Assembly: GCA_963733135.1 (NCBI GenBank)
Contig: CAVTBX010000008.1
Span: 62,001-126,000, forward strand
Length of the DNA: 64,000 nt
Direction: 5' to 3'
DNA from: CAVTBX01 sp963733135
GTDB lineage: Bacteria; Actinomycetota; Thermoleophilia; Gaiellales; Gaiellaceae
In this document: positions 47,653 to 56,473 of the stretch, in pieces
Position numbering within the stretch: the stretch's first letter is position 1
Layout: each line of letters begins with the position of its first letter
Program-made: the position numbers and the translations under genes
Notes under the pieces: model-generated
What the model was told of the DNA's origin: nothing
Databases searched by the model: none
The model's input: only the letters and a program-made list of their open reading frames with translations

Positions 47653-49723
47653 CGGGGAACGCGCGCTCGAGTTCGTGCTCGAGCGGCCCGAGAACGTCGG
47701 CGTCCTCGTCTGCGAGCCGCTCCGCCCAGGCTCGGGCGCTCGCGACGAGCTCCCGATCGCGAGTCAGGCTCGCGAACCGGAGATCCGGCAGCCCTGACTG
47801 CCGCGTGCCGAGCAGCTGGCCCTCGCCGCGGAGTTCGAGATCGACCTCGGCGAGCCGAAACCCATCCGTTGTCTCGACGAGCGCCTCGAGCCGCCGGCGC
47901 GCGGTCTCGGTGAGCTCTTCCCTGTGACGCGAGACGAGCAGGCAGTAGCTCTGCTCACCGCCCCGGCCCACTCGACCCCGAAGCTGGTGGAGCTGCGCGA
48001 GCCCGAAGCGATCGGCTTCCTGGACGATCATGATCGTCGCGTTCGGGACGTCGACGCCGACCTCGATCACGGTCGTCGCCACGAGGACGTCCAGCTCGCG
48101 CCGCTTGAACTCGTCCATGATCCCGCGGCGCTCCTGAGCGCGGAGACGCCCGTGTAGGCAGCCGACACGAAAGCCCGTCAGCTCGCCGGCTCGCAGGCGC
48201 TCGGCCTCCTGCTCCGCCGCCCGCGCCTCGCTCGCCTCCGACTCGGTCACGAGCGGGCAGACCACGTACGCCTGCCGGCCCTCATTGAGGTGTCGCCGGA
48301 GCCGTTCGTACGCCTCTCCTGAGCGCTCCTCGGTCACCCAGCGCGTCACGATCGGCTTGCGGTTTCGCGGCGGGCGTGCGATCTCCGTGACATCGAGGTC
48401 GCCGTAGACGGTCTGCGCGAGCGTCCGCGGAATCGGCGTCGCGGTCATGTGGAGGACGTGCGGCGAGCTAGAGCCGAGCGCCCGCCGCTGCTCCACGCCG
48501 AAGCGGTGCTGCTCGTCTACGACGGCGACGGCCAGGGATCGGAACGCCACGGATTCCTGGATGAGCGCGTGCGTCCCGATCGCGAGGTCGGCCTCGCCGC
48601 GGGCCAGCGCTTCCCGCGCCCTCCTCGCCTCGGCGCCTCCGAGTGAGCTCGTCAGGAGGACGACACGGACGCCGAGGTCGTTGCAGATCGGCTCCACGGT
48701 CAGGAAGTGCTGCTCGGCGAGCGTCTCGGTCGGCGCCATGAGCGCTCCCTGGTGCCCGCCTTCGACGGCACGGAGAAGCGCGTAGAGCGCCACGACAGTC
48801 TTCCCCGACCCGACGTCGCCCTGGAGCAGGCATTGCATCGGCCTCGGCTTCGCGAGACTCTGCCGGATCTCACTCACGGCGTTCTCCTGCTCCGGCGTCA
48901 GGGTGAAGGGCAGGAGCTCGCGGTAGCGCGCGATCAGTTCGCCGTCCTCGCCGAGCGCCGGCGCGACGGCCCCCTCCTCGGCCTCGGCGCGGCGACGGCG
49001 AAGCCCGAGCTGGAGGACGAGCAGCTCCCCGAACGCCAGGCGACGGCGGGCGGCCTCCGCCTCAGCGCGCTCCTGTGGCTGGTGGGCAGCGCGGATCGCG
49101 TCCGCGAGCGACGGAAGCTCTTCCGCGGCGACGAGCGCGGCCGGCAGTGGATCGTAGAAGAACCGCGCGAGCCCGAGCGCTCGGTCGGCGATCTCACGCA
49201 GGCGTCCTGTCGCGATCTCCTCACTCGCCGGGTAGACAGGAACGAGGCCGACCGTATGGAGGCCGGCTCCCGTCTCGGCGCGCTCGTGGCGCTCGACCTT
49301 GAAGGTCGCGGGGCCATAGCCCGAGCCTTCGAGCCTCCCGTGGAGGAGCAGCCGCGTGCCGGGCTGAAGCTGCTCGGCGAGATAGGCCTGGTTGAACCAG
49401 ATCGCAGTCACGCGCGAGCCCGACTCGTCCCGCACCTGCGCCTCGACGATCTTCAGGTTCCGCCGGCGCGTCGGCCGGACGCGGGCACGGTCGACGGTGC
49501 ACGCAACGGTCGCCTCCTCCCCGGCCATGACGGCTGCGAAGCCGGCCGCCTGCTGCCAGTCGAGGAAGTCGCGCGGTATGTGCTCTGCCACGTCCCGCAC
49601 GGTCTGGAGCCCGTGCCCAAGCCGGCCCAACCGCTCTGCGACCTTCGGCCCCACGCTGGGGAGGGTTTGGACGCCTGCATCGGGCTCGACCCTCCTCCCC
49701 GCCCCGAGCGCGCCTTGGTCCAT
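47627..49723 (-). CDS. recG: ATP-dependent DNA helicase RecG
   Basis: 698 residues from ATG 49723. Wedge domain (RDESGSRVTAIWFNQAYLAE), Walker A LLQGDVGSGKTVVALYALLR, Walker B AVVDEQHRFGVEQRRAL, motif VI QLRGRVGRGGEQSYCLL and the C-terminal TRAM-like element FRLAEVDLELRGEGQLLGTR. It rescues stalled replication forks. The Arg-rich frame upstream to 49840 is not coding. Confidence 0.96.
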   Translation of the reverse strand: MDQGALGAGRRVEPDAGVQTLPSVGPKVAERLGRLGHGLQTVRDVAEHIPRDFLDWQQAAGFAAVMAGEEATVACTVDRARVRPTRRRNLKIVEAQVRDESGSRVTAIWFNQAYLAEQLQPGTRLLLHGRLEGSGYGPATFKVERHERAETGAGLHTVGLVPVYPASEEIATGRLREIADRALGLARFFYDPLPAALVAAEELPSLADAIRAAHQPQERAEAEAARRRLAFGELLVLQLGLRRRRAEAEEGAVAPALGEDGELIARYRELLPFTLTPEQENAVSEIRQSLAKPRPMQCLLQGDVGSGKTVVALYALLRAVEGGHQGALMAPTETLAEQHFLTVEPICNDLGVRVVLLTSSLGGAEARRAREALARGEADLAIGTHALIQESVAFRSLAVAVVDEQHRFGVEQRRALGSSSPHVLHMTATPIPRTLAQTVYGDLDVTEIARPPRNRKPIVTRWVTEERSGEAYERLRRHLNEGRQAYVVCPLVTESEASEARAAEQEAERLRAGELTGFRVGCLHGRLRAQERRGIMDEFKRRELDVLVATTVIEVGVDVPNATIMIVQEADRFGLAQLHQLRGRVGRGGEQSYCLLVSRHREELTETARRRLEALVETTDGFRLAEVDLELRGEGQLLGTRQSGLPDLRFASLTRDRELVASARAWAERLADEDADVLGPLEHELERAFPDEDHRGFA

Positions 49724-49827
49724 GCCAGCAAAGCCGGCCAGCGCAGGGCGCGTGCTCACATGGAGGGCCAGGACGCCTCCGAGTCTAGGACCCGGTCCGG
49801 ACGGAGTACACGCTCCGCACGGTACCG

Positions 49828-50067
49828 CCGGGCGAGGCATGCCTCGCCCCTACGACAACCGGCAAGCCCGCCATCCCGCCCGGGCGGGACAAGTCCCGCC
49901 CCTACACCCTGTTTGTAGGGGCCGGACTCGTCCGGCCCGCGCCGGCTGTTCCGTAGGGGGCGGACTTGTCCGGCCCGCGTCCTGCGTCTCCTCTGCCTGG
50001 CGAGGCATGGCCGCCTGCGCGAAAGGCATCGGTTGCCGCATGTAGGGGCGAGGCACGCTTCGCCCGC
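49828..50067. repeat. Cluster of five REP-like palindromes
   Basis: The 350-base recG-cupin gap is dominated by GTAGGGGC palindromes: 49830-49849 (stem GGGCGAGGC, minus orientation), 49882-49901 (GGGCGGGAC, minus), 49914-49939 (GGGCCGGAC, plus), 49953-49978 (GGGCGGAC, plus) and 50042-50066 (GGGCGAGGC, plus). Three stem types occur side by side, in both orientations. No gene. Confidence 0.85.
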
Positions 50068-50073
50068 GGGTGG

Positions 50074-51009
50074 CTACCCGTGACCCTCCCAGTAGTCGAG
50101 CGGCTCGACACGCGCCGTGAACCCGAACCCGCGGAAGTTCACCTTCCCGGCCTCCGGATACCACGCCATGTCGCGAGGATCGTGCGTCCCGTAGGCGAGG
50201 AGGGTCAGCCCCTCGTCGCCGGCATAGAAAGCATGCGCCACACCCGTACCCGCCGGCCGCGCGACCACCGACCCTTCACGCACCGCGGCGCGGTCGTCAC
50301 CGATTCGAACTTCGCCGCTGCCGCCGAGGACGACGAAGATCTCCTCCTCCGACGTGTGACAGTGAAGCGGCCAATTGCGCTTGCCCGCTTTGATCTCCTG
50401 GAGGCTGAGTCCGGTCAGCATGGCGTCCGGCGCAAGCTTGCGGTCGACTAAGGACGACTCGCCGTGCTCGATCTCCCGCGGCTCGACGTCGTCGCTGTGC
50501 AGGATTCGCCCGGTTCCCTCGCCCGGCGGCGGCAGCTCCTCCTCCGGTGCCGCAGCCTCGCGCTCCCAAGGATGCGCTTCTCCGGGCATCTCGACCCACG
50601 CGGGCGGCACACGGACAACACCGGCCCGCGGGAGGTAAGTGCCTCCGGAACCCTCCCGCATGCCGAACGCGAGCACCTCGAGCCCGTCCGGCCCTGCGAT
50701 GAGCGTGTGCGCCTCCTCCTCGATGAGGTGCGTGAGGCAGTCGCCGGCCCGAACCTCGTAGGTCCGGTGCTCCTCGCCGTCCCACTGCCACGAGATGCCG
50801 GAGCCGCGAAGCACGTAATGGATCTCTTCCTCGGCGAGCTCGACGTGGAGCGGCGTCGAGCGCTTGCCCGGCGTGACATCGATCCGCTGCACGCCGACCG
50901 TGACGCTGCCGGCGGCCTCGCCGAGGTCACGCCAACGCGCTGAGAGCGGCCCGAGCTCGTTCAGCTCGGGCTCGACGTCGTCCCAATGGATTACGCGTCC
51001 TGAAGCCAG
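50074..51009 (-). CDS. Double-cupin domain protein (non-canonical start)
   Basis: About 311 residues, two cupin modules: residues ~25-115 (STPLHVELAEEEIHYVLRGS, then GDCLTHLIEEEAHTLIAGPD) and ~180-290 (NWPLHCHTSEEEIFVVLGGS, then GVAHAFYAGDEGLTLLAYGT). The metal-ligand His residues are evident in both. Homologues begin near VIHWDDVEPE. No ATG, GTG or TTG precedes this in frame; CTG at 51009-51007, inside the degV 3' end, would give MASGRVIHWDDVEPE. Substrate unknown. Confidence 0.82.
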   Translation of the reverse strand: MASGRVIHWDDVEPELNELGPLSARWRDLGEAAGSVTVGVQRIDVTPGKRSTPLHVELAEEEIHYVLRGSGISWQWDGEEHRTYEVRAGDCLTHLIEEEAHTLIAGPDGLEVLAFGMREGSGGTYLPRAGVVRVPPAWVEMPGEAHPWEREAAAPEEELPPPGEGTGRILHSDDVEPREIEHGESSLVDRKLAPDAMLTGLSLQEIKAGKRNWPLHCHTSEEEIFVVLGGSGEVRIGDDRAAVREGSVVARPAGTGVAHAFYAGDEGLTLLAYGTHDPRDMAWYPEAGKVNFRGFGFTARVEPLDYWEGHG

Positions 51010-51848
51010 AAGAGGCCGAGCGTACCAGGGCCCGCGTGGGCGCCCACAACCGGGCCGAGGGCCGTCACGACGTCCAGCGACGCCTTCGGTCGGACGCGCC
51101 GAACCATCTCCACGATCCGCTCCACGTCTGCCTCGGCATCGGCGTGCGCAGCCGCCAGATGCCAGCTCGGGTCGTCCTCGGTCTCCGCTGTGAGCTGGGC
51201 CTCGAACTCGGCGAACGCTTTGGCGCGGCCGCGGACGCGCTTCAGCGGTTCCACCTCGCCGTCGCGGATCGTGAGGATCGGCTTGACGTTCAGGAGGGTG
51301 CCCGCGAGCCCGGCCGCCTTCCCGATCCGGCCGCCGCGGACGAGGTACTCGAGCGTGTCGACCGTGAAGAGCAGCCCGGATTCCTGACGGAACCGCTCGA
51401 CGACCGCCTGCACCTCGTCGTCGTTGGTGCCGCGTTCGAGCCGCCGCTGGATCGCCTCGGCCAGGATGACCTCCCCGGCCGACGCGCTCGCCGAGTCGAG
51501 CACGACGACCTTGTCGTCGCCGCGAGCCTCGGCGGCGAGCCTGGCGGACTCGTGCGTCCCGGACACCTTGGCGGAGACGGTGACGCAGAAGATCCGCTCG
51601 AAGTCCTCGAGTGCGCGAAAGCACTCCTCGTAGTCCCCCGGGGTCGGCTGCGACGTCGAGGCGGTCTCGCCGGCGCGGAGCCGTGCGTAGAACTCGGGCG
51701 CGGCGAGCTCGACGTGGTCGCGGTAGGTCTCGTCGCCGAAGCGCACGTAGAGCGGGACGACGCGCCAGTTCGGATGCCGCTCCTGGGCATCGGGAAGGTC
51801 GGCGGTCGAATCGAGGACGACCGCGGTCGACTCAGCTGTGAGCGGCAC
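50991..51848 (-). CDS. DegV family fatty-acid-binding protein (FakB-like)
   Basis: 285 residues. STAVVLDSTADLPDAQERHP is the DegV N-terminus; SQPTPGDYEECFRALEDFER carries the S-Q-P motif; SAKVSGTHESARLAAEARGD and VVGAHAGPGTLGLFWLQDA finish the two-lobed fold. FakB proteins present fatty acids to FakA-type kinases, and the DAK2 (FakA-like) gene is two genes upstream, although it is broken. Overlaps the response regulator gene by 17 bases. Confidence 0.93.
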   Translation of the reverse strand: MPLTAESTAVVLDSTADLPDAQERHPNWRVVPLYVRFGDETYRDHVELAAPEFYARLRAGETASTSQPTPGDYEECFRALEDFERIFCVTVSAKVSGTHESARLAAEARGDDKVVVLDSASASAGEVILAEAIQRRLERGTNDDEVQAVVERFRQESGLLFTVDTLEYLVRGGRIGKAAGLAGTLLNVKPILTIRDGEVEPLKRVRGRAKAFAEFEAQLTAETEDDPSWHLAAAHADAEADVERIVEMVRRVRPKASLDVVTALGPVVGAHAGPGTLGLFWLQDA

Positions 51849-52227
51849 CGTTCCGCGCGGCGTTTCGGATCGCGCCGACGATCTCGTCGAGCTCTTGATC
51901 CTTCGTCAGGCACGCAACGGCACCCGCGTCGAGGAGCGCGTCGAGCTCCTCGTGCTCCACGCTCGCAGTCAGGACGACGACGGCCGCCGTCGGACACACC
52001 TCACGCATGGCGGAGGTGGCCTCGACCCCGTCGAGCTCGGGGAGCCGGTAATCCATGATGACCACGTCGGGCTGGAGCTCCTCGGCCGCCTCGAGTGCCG
52101 AACGCCCATCGCCGACCGACGCCACGACGCGCATGTCGGGCGTCACGTCGAGCAGGAGCTCGAGGGTCTCGCGGAAGACGTCGTTGTCCTCGACGAGGAC
52201 GACGTCGATGGTGCCGTCGCCTGGCAT
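51832..52227 (-). CDS. Stand-alone response regulator receiver domain
   Basis: 131 residues, REC domain only. Acidic pair E13/D14 (LVEDNDVFRE), phospho-acceptor Asp59 (DVVIMDYRLPELDG), Thr/Ser in VVVLTASVEHEE and Lys in ACLTKDQEL. No output domain, so it must act by protein contact, perhaps on a kinase encoded elsewhere. It sits between the DAK2 and degV genes, which are usually adjacent. Confidence 0.92.
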   Translation of the reverse strand: MPGDGTIDVVLVEDNDVFRETLELLLDVTPDMRVVASVGDGRSALEAAEELQPDVVIMDYRLPELDGVEATSAMREVCPTAAVVVLTASVEHEELDALLDAGAVACLTKDQELDEIVGAIRNAARNGAAHS

Positions 52228-52245
52228 GAGTCGGACGATAGCGGC

Positions 52246-53837
52246 CTACTCGGCCGAGAACAGAAGCGGATAGTGCGGCTGGCCGCCCTCGTGGACCTCG
52301 ATCTCGAGCTCCGGGTGGGCCGACTCGAGCTCCGCGCGAAGGTCGTCGAAGGGAGGCGCGTCCGCGCCGAGGAGGACTGTGAGAACGTCCGCGCCACCGT
52401 CGAGGAGCCGTTCGAGGACGTCTCGAGCCACGGGCTCGAGCGCCGTCCCCGTGGCAACCGGCTCGCGATCCACGAGCCCGAGGAAGTTGCCCTCCTCTAC
52501 CGGGAGCGGGCCAAGCTGGGTCGAGCGGGAGGCGCGTGTGACGGCGCCCGAGCGCACCCCGGCGGCGGCTTCCTCCATGTCGCGGGCGTTCTCCTCGGCC
52601 CCTGTGTCAGCCCGATAGGCGACGAGCGCGGCCAATCCCGCCTGGAGCGAGTGAGTCGCAACGACGCGCGCCGGTTTCGCCGCGAGCTCGGCCGCCTGCT
52701 CGGCCGCCGCGACCACGTTCGCGTTGTTCGGGAGCACGATCGCCTCGGCCGCCGTGAGTCGGCCGATTGCCTCGGCGATCTCCTGTGCGGAGGGGTTCAT
52801 GGATTGGCCGCCCTCGACGATCGAGGCGGCACCGAGGCTCCGGAAAAGGCGTGTGTTGCCCTCACCCGCCACCACAGCGACGACATCGGTGGCGGCCGGC
52901 GCGCCCGCGAGCCGAGACTCCCGCTGCACCGTCTGGAGATGCATGTTCTTGATGTCGATCTCCTCGACCGACCCGAGCGAGGTCGCGAGGGCGAGGACGC
53001 GGCCGGGCTCGTCCGTGTGGACGTGGAGCTTGACTGCCCCCGCCGAGCCGACGACGAGGAGGGAGTCGCCGAACTCGCGCAGCTCCGCCTCGATCGCGTC
53101 GGGCGCCACGCCGTCGCCCTCGACGAAGAGGCTCGTGCAGTACCGGTAGCGCGAGAGCTCTCGGTGGATCGCCTCGGTCGGAAGCCCGTTGCCCGCCCGG
53201 GCGGCGGGCTCTGGCAGCGGCTCGCCGCGCAGGGCGGCCGCGATGCCGCGAATCGCCTCGACGAGCCCTGCACCGCCGGCGTCGACGACGCCCGCTTCCT
53301 TCAGGATCGGGAGCTGGTCGGGCGTCCGCGCGAGGGCCTCCTCGCCCGCCTCGAGCGCGGCGAGGATCGCCTCGTCCGCAGGTCGCGGCTGCGTTCGCGT
53401 CGGCGCCGTCGGCCAAGGCGCGCGCGACCGTGAGGATCGTGCCCTCCTGAGGTTCACGCACGGACGCATACGCAGCGTCGCTCGCACCCCGAAGCGCCCG
53501 CGCCAGTGCCGGGCCGTCGAGCTCCGCCGACCCTTCGAGGAGCCTCAGCGGCGCCACGGACGAGCTGCGAGAGGATGACGCCGGAGTTCCCGCGGGCGCC
53601 CATGAGCGCCGCGCGCACGACGACCGCCGAGCCCTCAGCAAGGGGAAATGTCGCCGGCAGCTTCGAGCGCCTCGGAGACGGCACGGGCCGTCAGCACCAT
53701 GTTCGTCCCCGTGTCGCCGTCGGGGACGGGTAGACGTTCAGGTCGTCGATCCGGGCGCGGCTCGCCTCGAGCGCGGCGAGGGCGGCGTCCGCGACCTCGG
53801 CTAGAGGGCTTTCTGAACCCGGCCGCTCTTCAGGCAT
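52246..53837 (-). pseudogene. DAK2-domain (FakA-like) kinase gene broken by several frameshifts
   Basis: From ATG 53837 (MPEERPGSESPLAEVADAAL), inside the rpmB 3' end, to 52246. The N-terminal kinase part is split over frames. DDLNVYP is in one frame; VPDGDTGTNMVLTARAVSEA in a second (break near 53733); LAEGSAVVVRAALMGARGNS in a third (break near 53643); LRLLEGSAELDGPALARALR in a fourth segment (near 53550); and PADEAILAALEAGEEALART in a fifth (near 53390). Each break is fixed by a one- or two-base indel. The remaining ~370 codons are intact. It should bind ADP/Mg and phosphorylate fatty acids with DegV. Either a young pseudogene or base-call errors. Confidence 0.85.
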
Positions 53838-53992
53838 CGCGCGCAGACATAGGTCCTGCGCGGAACGCCTTTCACGAGGATGCGCACCCGCTGCAGGTTC
53901 GGATTGAAGCGGCGCTTCGTCGCAACCATGGAATGGCTGCGGTTATGCCCGAACGAGGGGCTCTTCCCACAGACGGTGCAGACCTTCGACAT
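53801..53992 (-). CDS. rpmB: 50S ribosomal protein L28
   Basis: 63 residues: MSKVCTVCGKSPSFGHNRSH, then KRRFNPNLQRVRILVKG and TYVCARCLKSG. The C-x-x-C pairs mark the zinc-binding form. It overlaps the start of the DAK2 gene by 37 bases. rpmB-DAK2-degV-recG is a conserved order. Confidence 0.97.
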   Translation of the reverse strand: MSKVCTVCGKSPSFGHNRSHSMVATKRRFNPNLQRVRILVKGVPRRTYVCARCLKSGRVQKAL

Positions 53993-54107
53993 CGGCGCAT
54001 CATAGCTGCGAAGTCCGGCGACGCTCCGCGTCGCCATGACGACTTCGCAGCTACGGGTGGAACCTCGAACGTCCTCGAGCGGGCGCCGGCGAAGCCGACA
54101 CCCGCGG

Positions 54108-54134
54108 CCCGGGCGGGACAAGTCCCGCCCCTAC
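54108..54134. repeat. REP-like palindrome, GGGACAAGTCCC stem
   Basis: GGGCGGGACAAGTCCCGCCC at 54111-54130 followed by CTAC, that is GTAGGGGCGGGACTTGTCCC then GCCC on the minus strand. Same sequence type as 49882-49901. Confidence 0.8.
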
Positions 54135-54173
54135 GAAAACGATGAGGGTCGAGAGGGTGTTGGAGGCCCGCAG

Positions 54174-54237
54174 GCCGGGCGAGTTTCGCCGCTCTTCGCG
54201 GAACTCGTATGGAGGACGCGCGGAAGCGCGTCCGGTT
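54174..54237. repeat. Two-hairpin repeat, copy B
   Basis: After GGCCGGG (54173-54179), stem 1 is CGAGTTTCGC (54180-54189)/GCGGAACTCG (54198-54207) with one G-U-type pair and an 8-base loop. The linker TATGGA (54208-54213) is identical to copy A. Stem 2 is GGACGCGC (54214-54221)/GCGCGTCC (54226-54233) with tetraloop GGAA. Stem sequences differ from copy A but pairing is kept. It lies between ribH and rpmB. Confidence 0.8.
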
Positions 54238-54799
54238 ACTCCGCTGAGGCCCGCAGCCGCGAGAACAGGTCGGCCATCTCCAGTCCTGCGAGGGCCGCCT
54301 CGGCGCCCTTGTTCCCGTGCTCGCCACCGGCGCGCTCCTCCGCCTGGCGGCGGTTGTCGCAGGTGAGGACGCCGAAGGAGACCGGGATCCCGGTCTCGAG
54401 ACCTGTGAGCTGGAGCCCGCTCGCCGCCTCCGAGGCGACGAACTCGAAGTGCGGCGTGTCGCCGCGGATCACGCAGCCGAGCGCCAGCACGCAGGCGTAG
54501 CGGCGCGTCCGCGCGAGCGCCATCGCCGCGAGCGGAAGCTCGAACGCACCTGGCACAGGCACGACCTCCACGTTGGCGCGGTCGACCCCTGCCCCGTCGA
54601 GCGCCTCGAGCGCCCCGTCGAGGAGCCGCGTCGTGATATCGCCGTTGAATTTCGACACCACGACGCCGACGGCGCGCCTGGCGCCGTCCGGCGTTCCTTC
54701 CAAGACGGCGACGCCGTCCGGAATCGCCAGCTCGCCCGCGGCGTGCTCTGCCGCCGGGGCGGCGGGAGCCGTGCGAATCTTGCCGACGAGCTCCGTCAT
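54236..54799 (-). CDS. ribH: 6,7-dimethyl-8-ribityllumazine synthase
   Basis: 187 residues, with a ~35-residue N-terminal extension beyond the usual 155. Core: VGVVVSKFNGDITTRLLDGA, VPVPGAFELPLAAMALARTR, ALGCVIRGDTPHFEFVASEA and FGVLTCDNRRQAEERAGGEH (catalytic-region His near HGNKG). Joins the ribityl pyrimidine and the four-carbon unit. Overlaps ribBA by ATGA. Confidence 0.95.
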   Translation of the reverse strand: MTELVGKIRTAPAAPAAEHAAGELAIPDGVAVLEGTPDGARRAVGVVVSKFNGDITTRLLDGALEALDGAGVDRANVEVVPVPGAFELPLAAMALARTRRYACVLALGCVIRGDTPHFEFVASEAASGLQLTGLETGIPVSFGVLTCDNRRQAEERAGGEHGNKGAEAALAGLEMADLFSRLRASAE

Positions 54800-56052
54800 T
54801 CCTCGTCAAGCCTCAGATCCTGGTGGTGAAGGCGGTGGCCGAGCTTGGCGCGCTTCGTCTCGAGATAGCGACGATTCTCGGCGTTCGGCGGCACTTCGAT
54901 CGGAACCTGCTCCGTCACCTTGAGCCCGAATCCCTCGAGGCCCGTGATCTTCTTCGGGTTGTTCGTGAGGATCCGGATCGTCGAGAGACCGAGGTCGTGG
55001 AGAATCTGCGAGCCGATCCCGTACTCGCGGCTGTCCGCTGCGAAGCCGAGCTCGAGGTTGGCCTCGACGGTGTCGAGACCCGCCTCCTGGAGCCCGTAGG
55101 CCTTCAGCTTGTTGAGGAGACCGATCCCGCGGCCCTCCTGCGCCATGTAGAGGAGGACACCGCGATCCTCTGCGCCGATCTGGGCGAGCGCCTCCTCGAG
55201 CTGCTCGCCGCAGTCGCACCGGAGCGAATGGAAGACGTCGCCGGTCAGGCACTCAGAGTGGACGCGGACGAGCACATCCTCCTCGCCGGCGACCTCCCCG
55301 CGAACCAGGGCGACGTGGTGCTTGCCTGTGAGCGTCTCGCGGAACGCGACTGCGGTGAACTCGCCGTAGGCGGTGGGAAGCCGGACGGTCGTCATCCGCT
55401 CGACGAGCTTCTCGTGGCGCCTGCGGTACTCGACGAGGTCGGCGACGGTCACCATCTTGAGCCCGTGCCGCTCGCAGTACGGGACGAGATCGGGGACGCG
55501 GGCCATGGAGCCGTCCTCGTTCGCGATCTCGCAGACGATGCCGGCCGGGGTCAGCCCGGCAAGACGGGCCAGGTCGACGGAAGCTTCGGTCTGGCCCGTG
55601 CGGACCAGCACACCGCCGTCGCGGGCACGGAGCGGAAAGACATGCCCGGGCTGGACGAGGTCGTTCACCCCTCTCTCGGGGTCGATCGCGACCTGAATGG
55701 TGTGGGCGCGGTCGGCGGCTGAGATGCCCGTCGTGACGCCCTCGCGCGCCTCGATCGAGATAGTGAACGCGGTCTCGTAAGGCGTTTCGTTGTTGTAGGT
55801 CATCGGCCGGAGACCGAGCTCGTCGCAGCGCTCTTCGGTGAGACAGAGGCAGATGAGCCCGCGCGCGTGGGTCGCCATGAAGTTGATCGCCTCCGGCGTC
55901 ACATGCTCGGCGGCGATGGTCAGGTCTCCCTCGTTCTCACGGTCCGGCGCGTCGACGACCACGACGAACTTGCCGGCGCGGATGTCCTCGATCGCCTCCT
56001 CGATCGTGGCGAAGGGCGAGGCGGTCTCGACCTCAGGCGCGTGTTGAGCCAT
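54796..56052 (-). CDS. ribBA: Bifunctional 3,4-dihydroxy-2-butanone 4-phosphate synthase/GTP cyclohydrolase II
   Basis: 418 residues from ATG 56052. Domain 1 (about 1-205): VVVDAPDRENEGDLTIAAEH and ATHARGLICLCLTEERCDEL. Domain 2 (about 210-405): HSECLTGDVFHSLRCDCGEQ with zinc-binding Cys residues, and YMAQEGRGIGLLNKLKAYGL. It makes both precursors of riboflavin. It overlaps the DUF3237 gene by 20 bases. Confidence 0.96.
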   Translation of the reverse strand: MAQHAPEVETASPFATIEEAIEDIRAGKFVVVVDAPDRENEGDLTIAAEHVTPEAINFMATHARGLICLCLTEERCDELGLRPMTYNNETPYETAFTISIEAREGVTTGISAADRAHTIQVAIDPERGVNDLVQPGHVFPLRARDGGVLVRTGQTEASVDLARLAGLTPAGIVCEIANEDGSMARVPDLVPYCERHGLKMVTVADLVEYRRRHEKLVERMTTVRLPTAYGEFTAVAFRETLTGKHHVALVRGEVAGEEDVLVRVHSECLTGDVFHSLRCDCGEQLEEALAQIGAEDRGVLLYMAQEGRGIGLLNKLKAYGLQEAGLDTVEANLELGFAADSREYGIGSQILHDLGLSTIRILTNNPKKITGLEGFGLKVTEQVPIEVPPNAENRRYLETKRAKLGHRLHHQDLRLDEE

Positions 56053-56473
56053 GACCGGATGGTAACTCGCGGTCGAGGGGCTCCCAGACCAGCTCAGCGA
56101 CATCGAGGACGATGTCGCCGCGCCGGGCCTCGCCGCAGACGACGCAGAGCGAGTCATTCAGCTGTTCGTAGCGACTATCGGCGGTGTGGTGGACGATCGT
56201 CGCGACAACCTCGCGGCCCCACGTGGCCGGCCGCGCTCGTCCACGCAGGTCGAACGCGAGCCGGGCGCCGTCGTCCGTCTCGATCACGCCCTGGAAGTCG
56301 GGAACGTAGACGTCATCGCGGCGCAGGCGAGGATGGTTCAGCCCCCGGAACCGGCCTGTGACCGAGCCCTCGCAGCGGCCTTCGGCGAAGAAGATGCCGT
56401 GCGTCTCCGGCCCGCGCACGATGTAGTGCTCCGGGTACGCGAACCGGATGCGGTAGAGCGGCTCGACCCTCAC
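56033..56473 (-). CDS. DUF3237-like protein within the riboflavin cluster
   Basis: 146 residues: RVEPLYRIRFAYPEHYIVRG, GRFRGLNHPRLRRDDVYVPD, and DFQGVIETDDGARLAFDLRG, a strand-rich barrel resembling DUF3237. No known enzymatic role. It overlaps ribE (ATGA) upstream and ribBA (20 bases) downstream, so it is translated with the riboflavin genes. Confidence 0.75.
   Translation of the reverse strand: MRVEPLYRIRFAYPEHYIVRGPETHGIFFAEGRCEGSVTGRFRGLNHPRLRRDDVYVPDFQGVIETDDGARLAFDLRGRARPATWGREVVATIVHHTADSRYEQLNDSLCVVCGEARRGDIVLDVAELVWEPLDRELPSGHGSTRA

Noticed and set aside
49828..50067. Possible CRISPR array
   Set aside because: Repeat units are palindromes of three different stem types with irregular spacing and both orientations; no cas genes and no uniform spacers.
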